This document shows positions 1-11,676 of a stretch of 64,000 nucleotides of DNA, piece by piece (the first letter of the stretch is position 1; every line of letters begins with the position of its first letter). The DNA lies in assembly GCF_029227915.1 (NCBI RefSeq), contig NC_079883.1, positions 14,756,001 through 14,820,000 of the forward strand, in the 5' to 3' direction. The notes beneath the pieces are model-generated. The model was not told where the DNA came from. It ran no database searches and was given only the letters and a program-made list of their open reading frames with translations. The stretch comes from Hydractinia symbiolongicarpus (lineage: Eukaryota > Cnidaria > Hydrozoa > Anthoathecata > Hydractiniidae). The position numbers and the translations under genes are program-made.

Positions 1-1198
1 AAGGATATTGTGCGTGATCTGGTCCATCCAGCATTGTATACCTACGTGAAGGGTGTTTCGAAATTAACTTCAAAAACACCTAAAGAAGTGTCGTCTGAAG
101 AAAAGTTTGATTTCTGGGGACGACCCTATGAAGACTCGAAATACCAGTGGTTGCCTACACCGTTTAGCATTTCAGATGATGGAAAATGTAGCATAGCTGA
201 GTATATTAACAACCTTAACAGAGAAAAGTTTTCAGGCCTCTACACTGAATTAGAGTCACTGTTTAATATTTTTCTGCCATATTTTGAAGAAGTTTGGTCT
301 TATGCGAAAACAATGAAATTTTTTAAAGATCCTGAGGAAAACGAGGAACAAAGCACAGAACCACCATTTGTCAAGGAGCCTGTTAGTTTCAAAGGAAAGG
401 AATTGCAAGTGATCGTTAAAATTGTAGAGTACAAGTTACAGCCAGGACAGTCATACGAGGGGGTGTGGCATGCAGAAGGAATGTCCCATGAGAATATCGT
501 TATGACAGGTACTCTTTCAAATATTCTAAAAGTATTACCAACTTAGCTAATACGTTCTTTTATAATCATATTCTTTTTTAAGCAGAGTCCGAATATGTTT
601 TGCTAGAATTCAAAACAAAGGATGGATTATGCTAGCAATTTTCTGCACCTTTCTATGTTTATGCTTTGTGCAATTTTTTGTGGAAATTGCCATCATGGCT
701 GAAATATTTTTATAATATTATTGGAATTATTGATTTTTTTAATTATATTTAGGTATTTATTTTTTGGATCGCGACATGGATATTACTGGTGGAGATTTGC
801 GATACAAGCGTGCTTTCACCGTTTATGAACGCAATCAAATATTTTGGAATGTAGCACAAGAACGCCCCTCTGTGGTCAATACGTTTGCGTCAGAAGGGTT
901 TGTGCCACTTGGAAGATTCCCAACTGAAGAAGGATTCATGCTGGTGTTTCCAAACTGCCATATCCACAAGATAGCTAAAATGGTAAACACAGCTGCAAAT
1001 AAAGCAGCTTCGCGTCGTATTGTCGTGTTTTTTGTGGTGAATCCGGAGAAAAAAATTATTTCAACACGTGAAGTTCCGAAGCAACAAGATGTTATCAGTT
1101 TGACTGAGGCGAAGAGGTATCGACTGGAATCGATGGCTGAACGGAAATACGACAAGGAAAAGCTGAATGTTCGAGACATTGAACTCTGCGAGCATTAA
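1..1198 (+). CDS. DUF4246-family protein, 3' part of gene (two exons)
   Basis: Seen: exon 1..508 is open to the left edge, so the start lies outside the window. A GT donor follows at 509, an AG acceptor ends at 752, and exon 753..1198 ends in TAA. Joining 508 to 753 (phase 1) gives MTGIYFLDRDMDI with the frame kept. The first exon carries the family motif W-H-x-E-G-M followed by HENIV. The second carries a VFPNCHIHK block and VFFVVNPEKKIISTREVPKQQD, which are the conserved C-terminal blocks of DUF4246. Known: the family is found in fungi, protists and some animals, and is usually several hundred residues long. It resembles 2-oxoglutarate/Fe(II) oxygenases, but its substrate is not established. 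Inferred: the H-x-E and later histidines could be metal ligands. About 316 residues are visible. An antisense reading frame over the second exon is a shadow. Confidence 0.85.
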
Positions 1199-2398
1199 TG
1201 ACGAACTTTACTTTGGATATATATTCGGTTAACAGTACGATATATCTCTGATATTATTTAATAGTGTTTCTATTTATCAAAAATCATTTTTTGATGTTTA
1301 AATACAAAAAACATTGCTTTTCATGCATATTAAAGCTCATTCGAGTTTCTGTTTCCTTCTGTTTTCTTTCAAAATGTCTCTTCAAACTTCCATGTTTGGC
1401 AGGGTGGACATTTTGAGCCAATTGTCAACTTTTTTATTGGAACGAATTTCTTAATTTTTTTAAATATAATAGCTATAGATTTAATTTAGAGCGTTGTGTT
1501 TTGTAGAACCATTATTTAGATATTTATTTTTTTTTTGTATTAGATATTTTTTCTCATCAGAATTTATCAACAATATTGTGTAACAACTCTCCTTAAATTT
1601 CTTAGTGGTAGGGAAATTTTCACCGGTAAGGCCAATCGCAAAAGGAAATATATTTCCGCGGGGATTCGCAATTGAGGTTCAACAATATTTTTCAACTTGA
1701 AACAGTTGTTTTGGAAAATTTTCTTATCGCTAACGGAATCTTATCTCATTTCAACGGACGGTTAAAAAAGTATGCGCATTTATTTAGGACACGATGTAGT
1801 GGTTTGTAGTCAATTATTGTTTTTTTTTGTAGCAATATTTTGGTTAGAAATTTGGCCATTAGTTCGCCCATTACTTTTCAAGTTCAACATGTTCTTATAT
1901 TCAAGTTTAGCATACATTTAGGTTGAGCATTATTTCATAGATAAGAATCTAGTGAAACATTCTCTGTTTTTTTTATTATTTTTTTTATTTCTTTGATTTC
2001 TCGTGGTTAGGCCAGTTATTAATAACGACATAACTCCCGACGGTTTGACAGAAACTTTTCTTGGGATGAAGTTAAGACTGATCTGATGATATTCCTGCAC
2101 ACTTGTCAAAATGCAATTACGGAAACCATTGAAGTTTTTACTGACAAAATTGTAGAGCACTTCATTTGTCTCCTCGGACAAGTTCAAACATGGAACGATT
2201 ATACTACCACAAGATATAATATCAGGCAGGTAACTTCGAACTGTTTTGCACTACGACCTCACCTAGTCGAGAGATTGTTCATGCGTGATCTGAACTCTCA
2301 AAAGGACTACAATTGTGTGCAAGCACATTTTATTTCTTCATTCACAATAGTCCTGTTAAGGACAAAATAAACATGTACTTTTTACTTGTTCTCCAGGT
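1199..2398. other. Intergenic, no gene recognised
   Basis: AT-rich sequence downstream of the DUF4246 gene with T-runs near 1520 and 1970. Short open frames on both strands between 1930 and 2370 show no domain. The last few hundred bases may already belong to the transposon whose recognisable relic starts near 2399. Confidence 0.5.
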
Positions 2399-3005
2399 CG
2401 CCAAAGTTTGGCATACCTTGTTTTATGTCGGCCAACCTCCGCAATATCAGACATACTTGGTCAGCAATTGCAGATATCCTAATTTAAGTTCTAATTTACA
2501 GAAGGATGAATAGTGGAAATGGGTAGATTTTTATGATATTTTCGATGATGAATTGTGCGATATCGTTTCAGTTTTATTTTTGGATCATGGTAATTGTGTT
2601 GGATTTTCTAAAATGATCGCCCATTTAAAGTCGCTTGGTCGTAAAGTCCAACAACGCGCCGTATCCAGAAAATTCTATCCGACATCGATCCAGAAAATTC
2701 CAGACTACGATGTTCAATGGACAATATCTCGTCGTACTTATCCGGTGACTTCTCCCAACAGTCTCTGGCACATAGATGGACACCATAGTTTGGTTCAGTG
2801 GGGTTCCGTCATGCATGGCAGTATGAGTGGATTTTCGCGATTAAAAGTGTTTTTACGATGTGCAAATAATAATAAAGCTACTACTGTGCGGGAGATTTTT
2901 GATGTTGCGGCTAAATGATATGGGGTGCCAGGACTGATATAGGCGGGGGAAATGTACTTGTAACTATTAATCGCGAAAACGAGGTAATAATCGTGGTAGT
3001 GCCTT
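2399..3005 (+). pseudogene. Relic of an integrase-core transposase (IS3EU-type family suspected)
   Basis: Seen: forward coding similarity split over frames. From about 2399 there is a helix-turn-helix-like piece (RHTWSAIADIL). The longest open part, 2553..2918, holds a linker (LKSLGRKVQQRAVSR) and the start of an integrase catalytic core: NSLWHIDGHH supplies the first acidic residue, followed by HGSMSGFSRLKVFLRC. Stops then interrupt the frame, and a GG-NVLV fragment near 2946 marks the second catalytic block in another frame. The last catalytic residue is not found. Known: WHIDG(N/H)HKL...GFSR is typical of a large animal family of uncharacterised integrase-core proteins derived from DNA transposons. 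Inferred: a dead copy. No terminal repeats were identified. Confidence 0.75.
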
Positions 3006-3782
3006 AGCTAAAACAAATCCAATAGACCTTTCCCGAATTTCCTAATTATGCAAAACTCAATTAAAGAGGTTAATACTAAAAATGATTCATATCCCTAAGT
3101 TCCTTAGCAAACGGTAGAACAAATTACCTAATTTCGTAAATATTTTTATTCGCTAAGTGCTTAAATTCCGAGCTGAAAGTTACGGTCAAACCCTTCATAT
3201 AGCCGAGCTTCTTAAGAATAACCTCATTTTCAAAATAATTATTTTCTTTAAATCTATATATAATCCAACCAGAATATTATATTGCTCTAAAAACTGAATT
3301 TTGTCATGATATATGAATATTCTATCTGAATATTCTTAATTGAAGAGCACAGAACCATTATAAAATTTTGGATGACGTCATAATTATTATAATTTATGAA
3401 ATTCGGAAAAGGTGTATTGGGCTGCGCATTTCATACTCTTAGCCACAGCATCTGATGCTTAGATTAAAAGTGAAATCAAAATGAACTTTTGATTTTAAAT
3501 AAACTTACAACACCAGAATAAGAAATGCAGTTTAAAATCAGACACGACATTTACTTTTACACTTTACCACACATCGACTCCATGTTTATTGGTCTATTCC
3601 CTTCTGCGTTTGCACAAACACCGTACATATTGCAGACAAGTACTAAATTCGCTGACTGCTTTTCCGCGCCATACAGGACCAAGTATCGAGCCTTAATAGT
3701 GTTCCATATTGCTGAATAAAATAACATGCTGGATAAAAAAAAACATGTTGAATTAAAAAAAAAATGGACCTGAATAAAAAAG
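3006..3782. other. Intergenic, no gene recognised
   Basis: AT-rich spacer between the integrase relic and the minisatellite. A short frame at 3525-3719 has no recognisable domain. Confidence 0.4.
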
Positions 3783-4310
3783 GCTAAACCTAAATAAAAA
3801 AACCCTGAACCTGAATACAAAAACCCTGAACTTGAATATAAAAACCCAGAACAAGAACATAACCCGGAACAAGAATATAAAAACCCTGAACCTGAATATA
3901 AAAACCCAAAACATGAATATAAAAACCCAAAACGTGAATATAAAAACCCTGAACCTGAATATAAAAACACAAAACATGAATATAAAAACCCTGAACCTGA
4001 ATATAAAAACCCAAAACATGAATATAAACACCCAAAACGTGAATATAAAAACCCTGAACCTGAATATAAAAACCCAAAACATGAATATAAAAACCCAAAA
4101 CATGAATATAGAAACCCTGAACCTGAATATAAAAACCCAAAACATGAATATAAAAACCCTGAACCTGAATATAGAAACCCAAAACATGAATATAAAAACC
4201 CAAAACATGAATATAAAAACCATGACCCTGAATATAAAAACCCAAAACATAAATATAAAAACCCAAAACGTGAATATAGAAACCCTGACCTGAATAAAAA
4301 AAGGCTGAAC
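3783..4310. repeat. 21-bp minisatellite, about 25 copies
   Basis: Seen: tandem units of 21 bp, each an AATATAAAAACCC core followed by AAAACATG, AAAACGTG or TGAACCTG. Variant units alternate irregularly, indicating amplification of mixed dimers or trimers. The unit length is a multiple of three and lacks stops in several frames, so long spurious frames open on both strands (3832-4293 on +, 3753-4250 and 3790-4266 on -), encoding 7-residue repeats such as NMNIKTQ. The edges degrade into AAATAAAAA spacers. Confidence 0.95.
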
Positions 4311-5240
4311 CTGCGGTATTTTTACCTCAAATTTTGCTACTTAAAACCAACCAAAGTCAAGGACTTAAAGTATTAGAAACACACAGTAGCTTTGTAATAT
4401 AATCTTTTTTAGGGGTTTGTTTTTATGGAGGGTAGATCGGCACACCAAGCTGGATCACTTGACGGGCTGGTTTTTAACTTGTGTTTGTATGCCAAAAAAA
4501 CAACCACGGTCAGGCAGGTGAGGTTCCGAATAATGAAAAATTAAACAACAGAACTAAAAAGAATAATTTTCATAGCACAACAAATTGATTGTGTAAACAT
4601 AGCAATCCATCTCGTCTAAGCGGGTGTCTGGTTTGGTAAAATGTGTTTACATGGGAAAAATTCATCCGGTATTTCCGGAATCTTGACTGGGATCTATGCC
4701 GGGATCTCGACAAATTCAATCGATACTCATAAACACGTTTTATTTTTATTGAAGGCTTGAAGTACCCGTACCAGCACGATCAACCGTATCATCATCATCT
4801 TGGCTCATACAAACACTCCTTATTTTAGTATTTGTAATAATCAAAAGGTACTTACGATTCTGATCCACAGAGAACTCAGTAAGACATTCCACTCTACGCA
4901 CCAAGCATCGATTCGTGTAAACACTCTAAGCATCAATTTTTTATAAATGGAGGAAAAAGGCGTTAAATTGCGAAAGGAAATTGCGTATTTGCGTAACGGT
5001 CAGCTGATATATTTTGAAACTACAACTTTTTCTTCCCTGGTTTGATTTCAATTCTTAGTTAATTCTGTTTTAAAATGCAATGATTTCATACGACAAATTA
5101 TAACACTTTTAGTGACAATGAGACCTAGCACGTTCTTTTTATAACACTTTCTTGTAATCAGTTACTAGAATTTATAGTAAAAAAAAATCAATTTGTGAAA
5201 GAACTTAATATAATAAAACAAGACTGCAAGTATGATGACG
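4311..5240. other. Intergenic, no gene recognised
   Basis: AT-rich sequence without an open frame of note and without a recognised repeat. Confidence 0.4.
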
Positions 5241-5327
5241 TTATTTTACATTCTCGTCCCCAGAGCTCTTTGAGATTAAAACCTGAGTTTATCTCAAAGA
5301 GCTCTGGGGTCGAGAATGGTTATTTTA
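5241..5327. mobile_element. Tiny hairpin MITE with 8-bp flanking direct repeats (hAT-like)
   Basis: Seen: arms 5249-5276 and 5291-5318 are inverted repeats of 28 bp with one mismatch around a 14-base loop, with ends CATTCTCG / CGAGAATG. Identical 8-bp direct repeats TTATTTTA flank it at 5241-5248 and 5320-5327, with one extra G at 5319. Known: hAT superfamily transposons make 8-bp target-site duplications. Inferred: a minimal non-autonomous element reduced to its terminal inverted repeats. Confidence 0.75.
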
Positions 5328-7304
5328 TGCACAAACGTTTTACGTTCGCGCCAAAGATCGAATAAAATCAAGTAAACATCGGTTAATTTTAGGCCAGTAT
5401 TAAAAGGCTATTTATATGAGACTCAAAGAGAAATTTACTGTATATCGCATTTCACTTCATTTAAATTCCCTGAAGTAAATTTTTAAACCGGTGTAAATAT
5501 TTAACTGAACTTCACCTTAGTCTTATAGTAAATACTTCTTTTGTAAAAGTTTTTATGTCAACGGCCTCATCCAACAATATGTATTCACCATTTACCACCG
5601 AAGTGTAATTCAGGAGAAGTTCAAGCTCACACTGAAGTTAAAATTGTGGCTGACACATGATGTCTCACTTCGGGTTGAATTTAATTTCAGGGGTAGCCTG
5701 TACAGGACCGAATCTTCGTATTGTATTCTCGTCTTTTAAGCATGTACACTGGGTGGAATGTTAACATGGAATTATTGCCGCAGATTTGATATTTTACTTT
5801 GATCAACAAAGTGCAGTAATAAAGAATAATATCACATCGTTGATCGAAGTCACTCAAACTGGTTTAAATTCTTTCCAGGTCTCGTGAAATATCAACCTTC
5901 ACTTTATGCATACTGATGTTTATAATTCATTTTTCATAGGACTAGTCGGTAATTATTACGAAGAAAAAAATATGCTAGATTCGTCATTTATGTCGGACAA
6001 TAGTTGTTGCGGCTAGGGAGGAGGTTTCCTTTGTGGCAGTAATATTTTTTTTACTTATGATTCCTGGTATGTAGTACGTTCTTGTCGACCTTCTAGTTGC
6101 CTAGTTGAAACCAAGGTCGTTTGTCATCAACGAGACAGCTTTGTTGCAAGTCGATATAATCAGCCAAGGTTTGGAAGTTATTTTTACTTTATAGTTAATT
6201 GACGCGACCTTAACAGACGTCTAGGATAACAAAAACAACAAAAAAACAGATACGTTGAGACTTAATCATAAAATTTCTCGCAGAAATAACACGATGAAAA
6301 ATTAAAAATTATAAAGTTACTTCTGCAGAGAATCGAGTATTTTAATTTTACAGTTTTTATGGCTTGAAAGAAAATTGTGTGTTATTGTTATTCTTATTAA
6401 TGGCAAACTGAAGTCACTCAAACTGAACTCGTTTGTAGTCAGGAGCTCAAAACACCAGCAAAGAGAATTGTTATCAGGGTTGCATAACCCAACTGTAGGC
6501 CCAGACTAAAGTGATTCAAGGTCTACTTGTCGCGCAACAGATGTTCTGCGACTGTTGTAGAGATATAAAATACACATTTGTTGTGTAACATTTTTTGTCT
6601 GGCTTTGCAAAAGTTGTAACTGCGGCTGTTGCGCGATACAACCATTTTTTATTATTTATTTATTATTAACTGACTTTCAGGCACTTCCATATTTTACAAT
6701 GGCTATTCGTCCTATTAAAATAATAATAATATTTAAATAAAGAAATAAGTTATTCTATAAAAAAAACACTGTAAACTGTAGACAAGATTAGCAGAGTTCA
6801 AAGTGGCGAAGGATTGAAAGACATCGATATAATAGATTCTGACGGAGAATTAAGACCAGAACATATGAAAATGAAAATTATACACCAAAATATATAATAT
6901 AAAAATATACATACATTAAATATATTTATTAATCGACGGGCTTAAGAAATAAACAAAAACAATCGAGCAAATGAACAAAAGTTGAGACTAGGTAGAGCAG
7001 AAGGAATAAATCAAAGCATAAAGTATTGCCCGTGGATTGGTCTCATTCGGTCAGTAGATGTTAAGTTAGGATATTGAGAAATCGTCTATTTAAAAAAAAC
7101 AAAACAAAAAAAAAACAAAAAAATATGTTAGATATGTTGCATAATAAAAATCGCTAGACTATGGTCTAATAAATATATTTTCAAAAAAGTACGAAATTTT
7201 TTGTGATCACGTTTTTGATCAGGTTGCTTAACATTTTTTATATAGATAAAAACTGACCTAGACTTACTTGAACTAACTCATAAAGTATTTATTAAACTCA
7301 AAAC
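5328..7304. other. Intergenic with one short inverted-repeat element
   Basis: No gene recognised. An inverted pair TCGCGCAACAG (6530-6540) and CTGTTGCGCGA (6626-6636) brackets about 85 bp and may be the ends of a small MITE, but no target duplication is clear. The remainder is AT-rich with A-rich runs near 7090. Confidence 0.4.
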
Positions 7305-7402
7305 GACAGACAAAAAAGGCAGACATAATGCTAGACATGACATAAGCGTGACAATGTGTCAAGCTTATGTCATGCTAAATCTTGTCAGTCTGTCTGCCAC
7401 TA
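7305..7402. repeat. Imperfect long hairpin
   Basis: Core stem 7336-7353 pairs with 7357-7374 over 18 bp with one mismatch around a 3-base loop (CATGACATAAGC against GCTTATGTCATG). Outer segments GACAGAC/GGCAGAC on the left and GTCTGTCTGCC on the right extend the pairing imperfectly. It is probably a MITE or foldback relic; no flanking duplication was found. Confidence 0.6.
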
Positions 7403-7818
7403 ATGCTTGTCATGTTGTCAATAATGACGAGGTCAACCGCTTCATAATTTCTATGAACATTTTTTTAAAAGGTTGCTTAATCTCTTTTTTGTCTATTTGT
7501 ATAGGCTTCTTGCATATTAGGATTTTTTAGAGAATTTCTTCTATGTCAACTGCTTTTTTTGTTTTTTTTTGACAAGAAAGTTGTATTCAAGCTCTAAAAG
7601 ATGTAACCCTGAAATCTTTTTTCTTGATTTATTGAACTTTATGACTATGAATGAAAATACTGTCGATAAAATAAACACTTAGAAAATGCCATTTATTTTT
7701 ATTTTCTAATTTTTGTGTTTTCAACGGTTTTTTGTCAGTTTTTCTTTGCAAGATTCTTTGGTAATTTCGCATATTTTTTGCTGTTCACAAATGAATTGAG
7801 AAATATTTCAATAACCAA
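7403..7818. other. Intergenic, no gene recognised
   Basis: T-rich spacer leading into a transposon-gene relic. A 60-codon frame starting at 7348 overlaps the hairpin and has no recognisable domain. Confidence 0.35.
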
Positions 7819-8420
7819 GAAGCTGACACACAAGTAATCTTGCATGCGTCTTTAGAAGATAATTTAGACAATCATATTGATCCAACTGAAATTGTTGTGG
7901 TGTCTAAAGATACAGACGTGTTGGCTCGGCTTGTTTACATTTATGCCGGCCAGAGAATGATACATGAAGATCAACACAACAAAATTTATTCAAATCATTA
8001 GAATTGTTTGTCAGCTGGGAAGAGACTTAATCTTCCAACAGTCCATGCATTTACAGGCTGTGCGAAACGACATCGTTTCTTCATGGCGTTGGTAATGTTG
8101 AAGTGTTAAAGATACTGATTTAAAGCCCTGAAAAAATGAAGTTATTAGACAGTCAACAAGTGAACACTGAAAAAGCCATCGTGAAGGAAGATATGATAGA
8201 GGTAGCCAAGTTCATTTATGGTATGTGGTACCCAGAAAAAGAACAAGATTCGCTAGTTAAGACAAATATTCCCTTGTACAAACGAATGAGAAAGAAATAA
8301 TCGCAAACATTTCCACCAGATCTTTAATCAATGAAACATCATTTATTTCGCGTCAAGTTTTCGAATGGTCACATTGCAACAATTTTACTATGCCGATAAT
8401 TTATTTTCGTAATAAAAAAA
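7819..8420 (+). pseudogene. Relic of a repeat-family gene with EADT and LHAFTGC-like motifs
   Basis: Seen: a forward frame from about 7819 reads EADTQVILHASLEDN, followed by EIVVVSKDTDVLARLVYIYA and then a stop. Near 8040 a block resembling VHAFTGC continues after a frame change as TTSFLHGVGNVEVLK, again meets a stop, and runs to MRKK and a stop near 8300. A further degraded stretch follows (FPPDL, then KHHLFRV) to about 8400. Known: animal genomes, especially cnidarian and fish, carry many uncharacterised repeat-associated proteins with an EADT...DTDV block followed by LHA(F/L)TGCDTTS. I do not know an established function. Inferred: a dead mobile-element copy. Confidence 0.6.
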
Positions 8421-9659
8421 AAAATTCGCAAAACCGCTCTGGTTAGAAGGGAAGGCCCTCTCCTAAAAAATAGATACATAATTGATGACTTTCATGAGTT
8501 TGAAATTACAGACTAAGGAGAAACAATACATGTACTTTTTTCTTCTTTGAAGAAGCCAGGGGCGGATCTAGGATTTTTTTCTGGTTAGGCAAAATTTCAT
8601 AGATTTTTTGGCAAAGTAATGTCAAGGGTTGTGGTGTTGTACGAGGTAAATCGGCCGTTTTGTGTTTTTGCTGTAAAAGGAACTAAAATTTTCCCCAAAG
8701 TAAGGTTTTTAGTTATTAAGAATCCTTCTAGATTAGAAACGAAAGTTTCTTTATAGCCAAACAAATAACAGTAACCCCCGTAGTTTTACCACTTTATCCT
8801 TGTTAAAACATGCGGATGGAAAATGCGTCTGGTTAGCAAATTCGATTTGAAACAGGGTTAGCGTTTCCATAATTTCTTTGAATCACATATTGGTATTAAG
8901 TATCTTAGCATCTTTTTTCGTTTTGCGCACATAATACGAGTACAAGTAATAAGTTGGGGATTTGCTTCATTTCAAAACATGCAATAAGTCTAATAACTAA
9001 CAATACAACAAAAAATTACATTACAAGACAATTTTAGGAATAGATAGTCAACAGTAGTGCAACGTAGAAATATTGTTTGGAAAATTATAGTCTGTGGTAA
9101 CAACCTGCAAATGCACAAAGAAAACCAGCATATAAAAGAATGAAAGATTTCCAGTTAGACTTACAGTGTAAGATCGCAACATATAATAAACGTGTACAAA
9201 AAGTATATAGTAATCACCTCTTCATGAAGTTAATACAGTTTAGCATTAGGGTTACTGGTGTAGTTTTGCACCAATTTCTATTAAGCATTAATTTTAATGC
9301 TATGAAATTCCCACAAGAGAAAGGCAGTTTATTAAGCCAGAAAAGAGTTAGAAATTAGAAAAATAACATCAAAACATTTAAGATGTCTCATATTATTTAC
9401 CCTTACATGTCCCTGTCAACTATGTTTAAAAAATATTTTAATACTGTAAAATCTTTAAGAAAGTTTTAGTAACTATAAGCCAATTATGAAGATTCTCATA
9501 TAAAAAGCAACATATATACAAATCCTACTCATATCCATAAGTTGACATGACATTTTGTTAGTTTACAGTCTGTAACAGAACGTTTTTTAACATGCAATTC
9601 TTGTTTCGATCTGTATATGTTTTACGTGAAAATCATTTCTATGATTTACTTGAATATTC

Positions 9660-10012
9660 ACAAGTTATTTTGATTGATTTTTTTCACCAACTTTGTGGAT
9701 TATACCAGATATATATCCATTGTTTACAGTTTTCCAATATTATAAGGATTCAGAACAAATCTTCTGTGTTATTTACTTGAATATTCATCATAGGTACCAG
9801 GGTGACATCAAAATACAAATTATTTTGATTGATTTTTTTCTCCTTCTTAGTTCCTCTTATGAAACACAACTTTGTGGATTATACCAGATATATATCCATT
9901 GTTTACAGTTTTCCAATATTATAAGGATTAACAAATCTGTGTTCTTTTAATTGATGGTGATTTTCATTGTCAGAAGAATATTCATCTTAGGTACCAGGGT
10001 GACATCAAAATA
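9660..10012. repeat. Two-copy tandem repeat, period about 155-200 bp
   Basis: Inside the 3.1-kb element. The blocks TATTTTGATTGATTTTTT, ACTTTGTGGATTATACCAG, TTTACAGTTTTCCAATATT and TAGGTACCAGGGTGACATC each occur twice in the same order, with small length differences between copies. Short frames across it repeat the same translation and are not taken as genes. Confidence 0.85.
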
Positions 10013-11262
10013 TCTTATCCTAAAACAAAATTATATCAATGTATTGCTCAGCAAGATGAGAATAAGAAATATTATAAAACAAACTTGGACTATTCTTAGA
10101 TTAGGTATTGCTTCATTCTTTTGTTTTTAGCAATATTATTACAATTAAAAGTAACATGGGAAAGTCAAAGAGATCTTCTCGTGTTCTTAAAAGTTTTAAA
10201 ATGAGCAGTGGGATGTTGCATATAAAATGCACTGTTTAAAAGTTCCCACAAAGTCAAAGTTCTTAGGGACAATCACAATAAAAAAGTATATGCTAAGCGT
10301 ATAAATTTGGCGGTGGGACGAGGTAGAATCCTTTGACGTTTAATTATATCTCATACTGTATACATCGATTTCTTAGAGAACAGAAAGAATTAATAACTTT
10401 TAGTGTCTACCTGCTTAGCAGGGACACATGGATGAGTGCTTATGGTTTCAAGGACTGACAACATTCAAAGATTACCTTTTCTGATTTGATGTTTAGGGGA
10501 GGGAAAGGGGATCTGCAGATCTATTAACATTTAGCTTGGACTTTTGCGTTCATGAAAGAGCTGTCCCTTAGTTATCTTACAAGAATGTATTCTCTCCCAA
10601 ACAGAAACAAAGATACACAGTTGCATAAACGGCTACACGAAGCCTACACGAAGCCAGTGACCCTTAAGACGTTAAAGAAAAAAAACTAACAAAATTCCAA
10701 CTAATACACATACAGGTAGCTAGTAATACTCTATACCGAATTTAACATACACATCAAAACATCTTTCGACCGCCAAGACAGTGTTTACATAAATTGCCTC
10801 CGTTAGCTATCTCGTTTGGCATTGGGCTTTTATGTTTTTAAACAATGCATTTGATCAAGGCCAAGTTAAAACCTTTTGTTTTGATAAGAAAAAGATTTAA
10901 ATTACACGTTTTGTAAGAACATCTGGTGGTTTACCACTTTTAAGAATAGTTCTTGACACAAAAGTGCCTAAAATTCAGGAGCAGCTAAAACTAAAATATT
11001 TCAAGTATTACTGAATTTATTGTCTCTTGCAGAGGAAGATAAAGGTTTGGTTTGAGACAACAACACGGCACACGTGGCCAAAATACTTCTCTCCAGCATT
11101 TCCAATCCTTTCAATATCTGAAAAGGTTTCCAAATTCAAAACTTCTTTATTTAACTTAGGTGGCATACAATTGCTTTAATATTCTAGACATTTGAAGTGC
11201 TCCCTGCAATTGGACCTGATCCAGGTAAACCATGTTGAAAAAGAAACATCCACTCCATGTAA

Positions 11263-11445
11263 CCGTACCCGTGGTCGTTTTAGGCGTTTAAACTTTAAAA
11301 CCCACGGACGTTTTAGGCGTTTTTTCTTCACATTCCAGAATTTCATTCATTGGAACTTGAAAACCCGCGGACGTTTTAGGCGTTTTTTCTTCCATCTGTG
11401 ATTTTCATTCATTCGGAACTTTAAAACCCGCGGACGTTTTAGGCG
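11263..11445. repeat. GC-richer minisatellite, about 4 copies
   Basis: The block CCCGCGGACGTTTTAGGCG, with variants, recurs about four times with spacers carrying ATTTCATTCATT and AACTTTAAAA, inside the right part of the 3.1-kb element. It is noticeably richer in G+C than its surroundings. Confidence 0.8.
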
Positions 11446-11676
11446 AATAGACATTTTGCCTAAGATCGCCCCGGGTTTGCTTATTTGAGTAAAATAAAAC
11501 ACGCACGCCGCGCATCGTCATAGTCGAAATCGGCGGATGCCAAAAATAAATTGATAAAAATAATTTAGTTTTTTTTTAGATTATTCTATCTATAGAGAAT
11601 TTTTTTTCTAGTTCACAAAACTAGGCTTAGGCAATTGCCTAGGCTGCCTAACCCTAGATCCGCCCCTGGAAGCTTG

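Larger units (their letters stand above)
8557..11668. mobile_element. 3.1-kb hAT-like transposon, probably non-autonomous
   Basis: Seen: the left end is CAGGGGCGGATCTAGG (8557-8572) and the right end is its exact reverse complement (CCTAGATCCGCCCCTG, 11653-11668). GGTTAGGCA-like sequence is shared just inside both ends. The direct repeat GAAGC flanks both sides (8552-8556 and 11669-11673). Known: hAT-type ends often start CAGGG, and a hAT5 subgroup makes 5-bp target duplications. No frame inside has a transposase signature. Two internal tandem-repeat blocks (9660-10012 and 11263-11445) make up part of the body. Inferred: a non-autonomous or gutted element inserted near an older transposon-gene relic. 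Confidence 0.7.

Noticed and set aside
835-1179. Antisense 114-codon frame
   Set aside because: It lies entirely opposite the DUF4246 exon and encodes nothing recognisable.
3753-4293. Long open frames on both strands across the minisatellite
   Set aside because: They follow directly from a stop-free 21-bp unit and have no start context, domain or splice support.
9140-9950. Short frames inside the 3.1-kb hAT-like element
   Set aside because: They repeat the same translation because of tandem duplication and lack any transposase motif.
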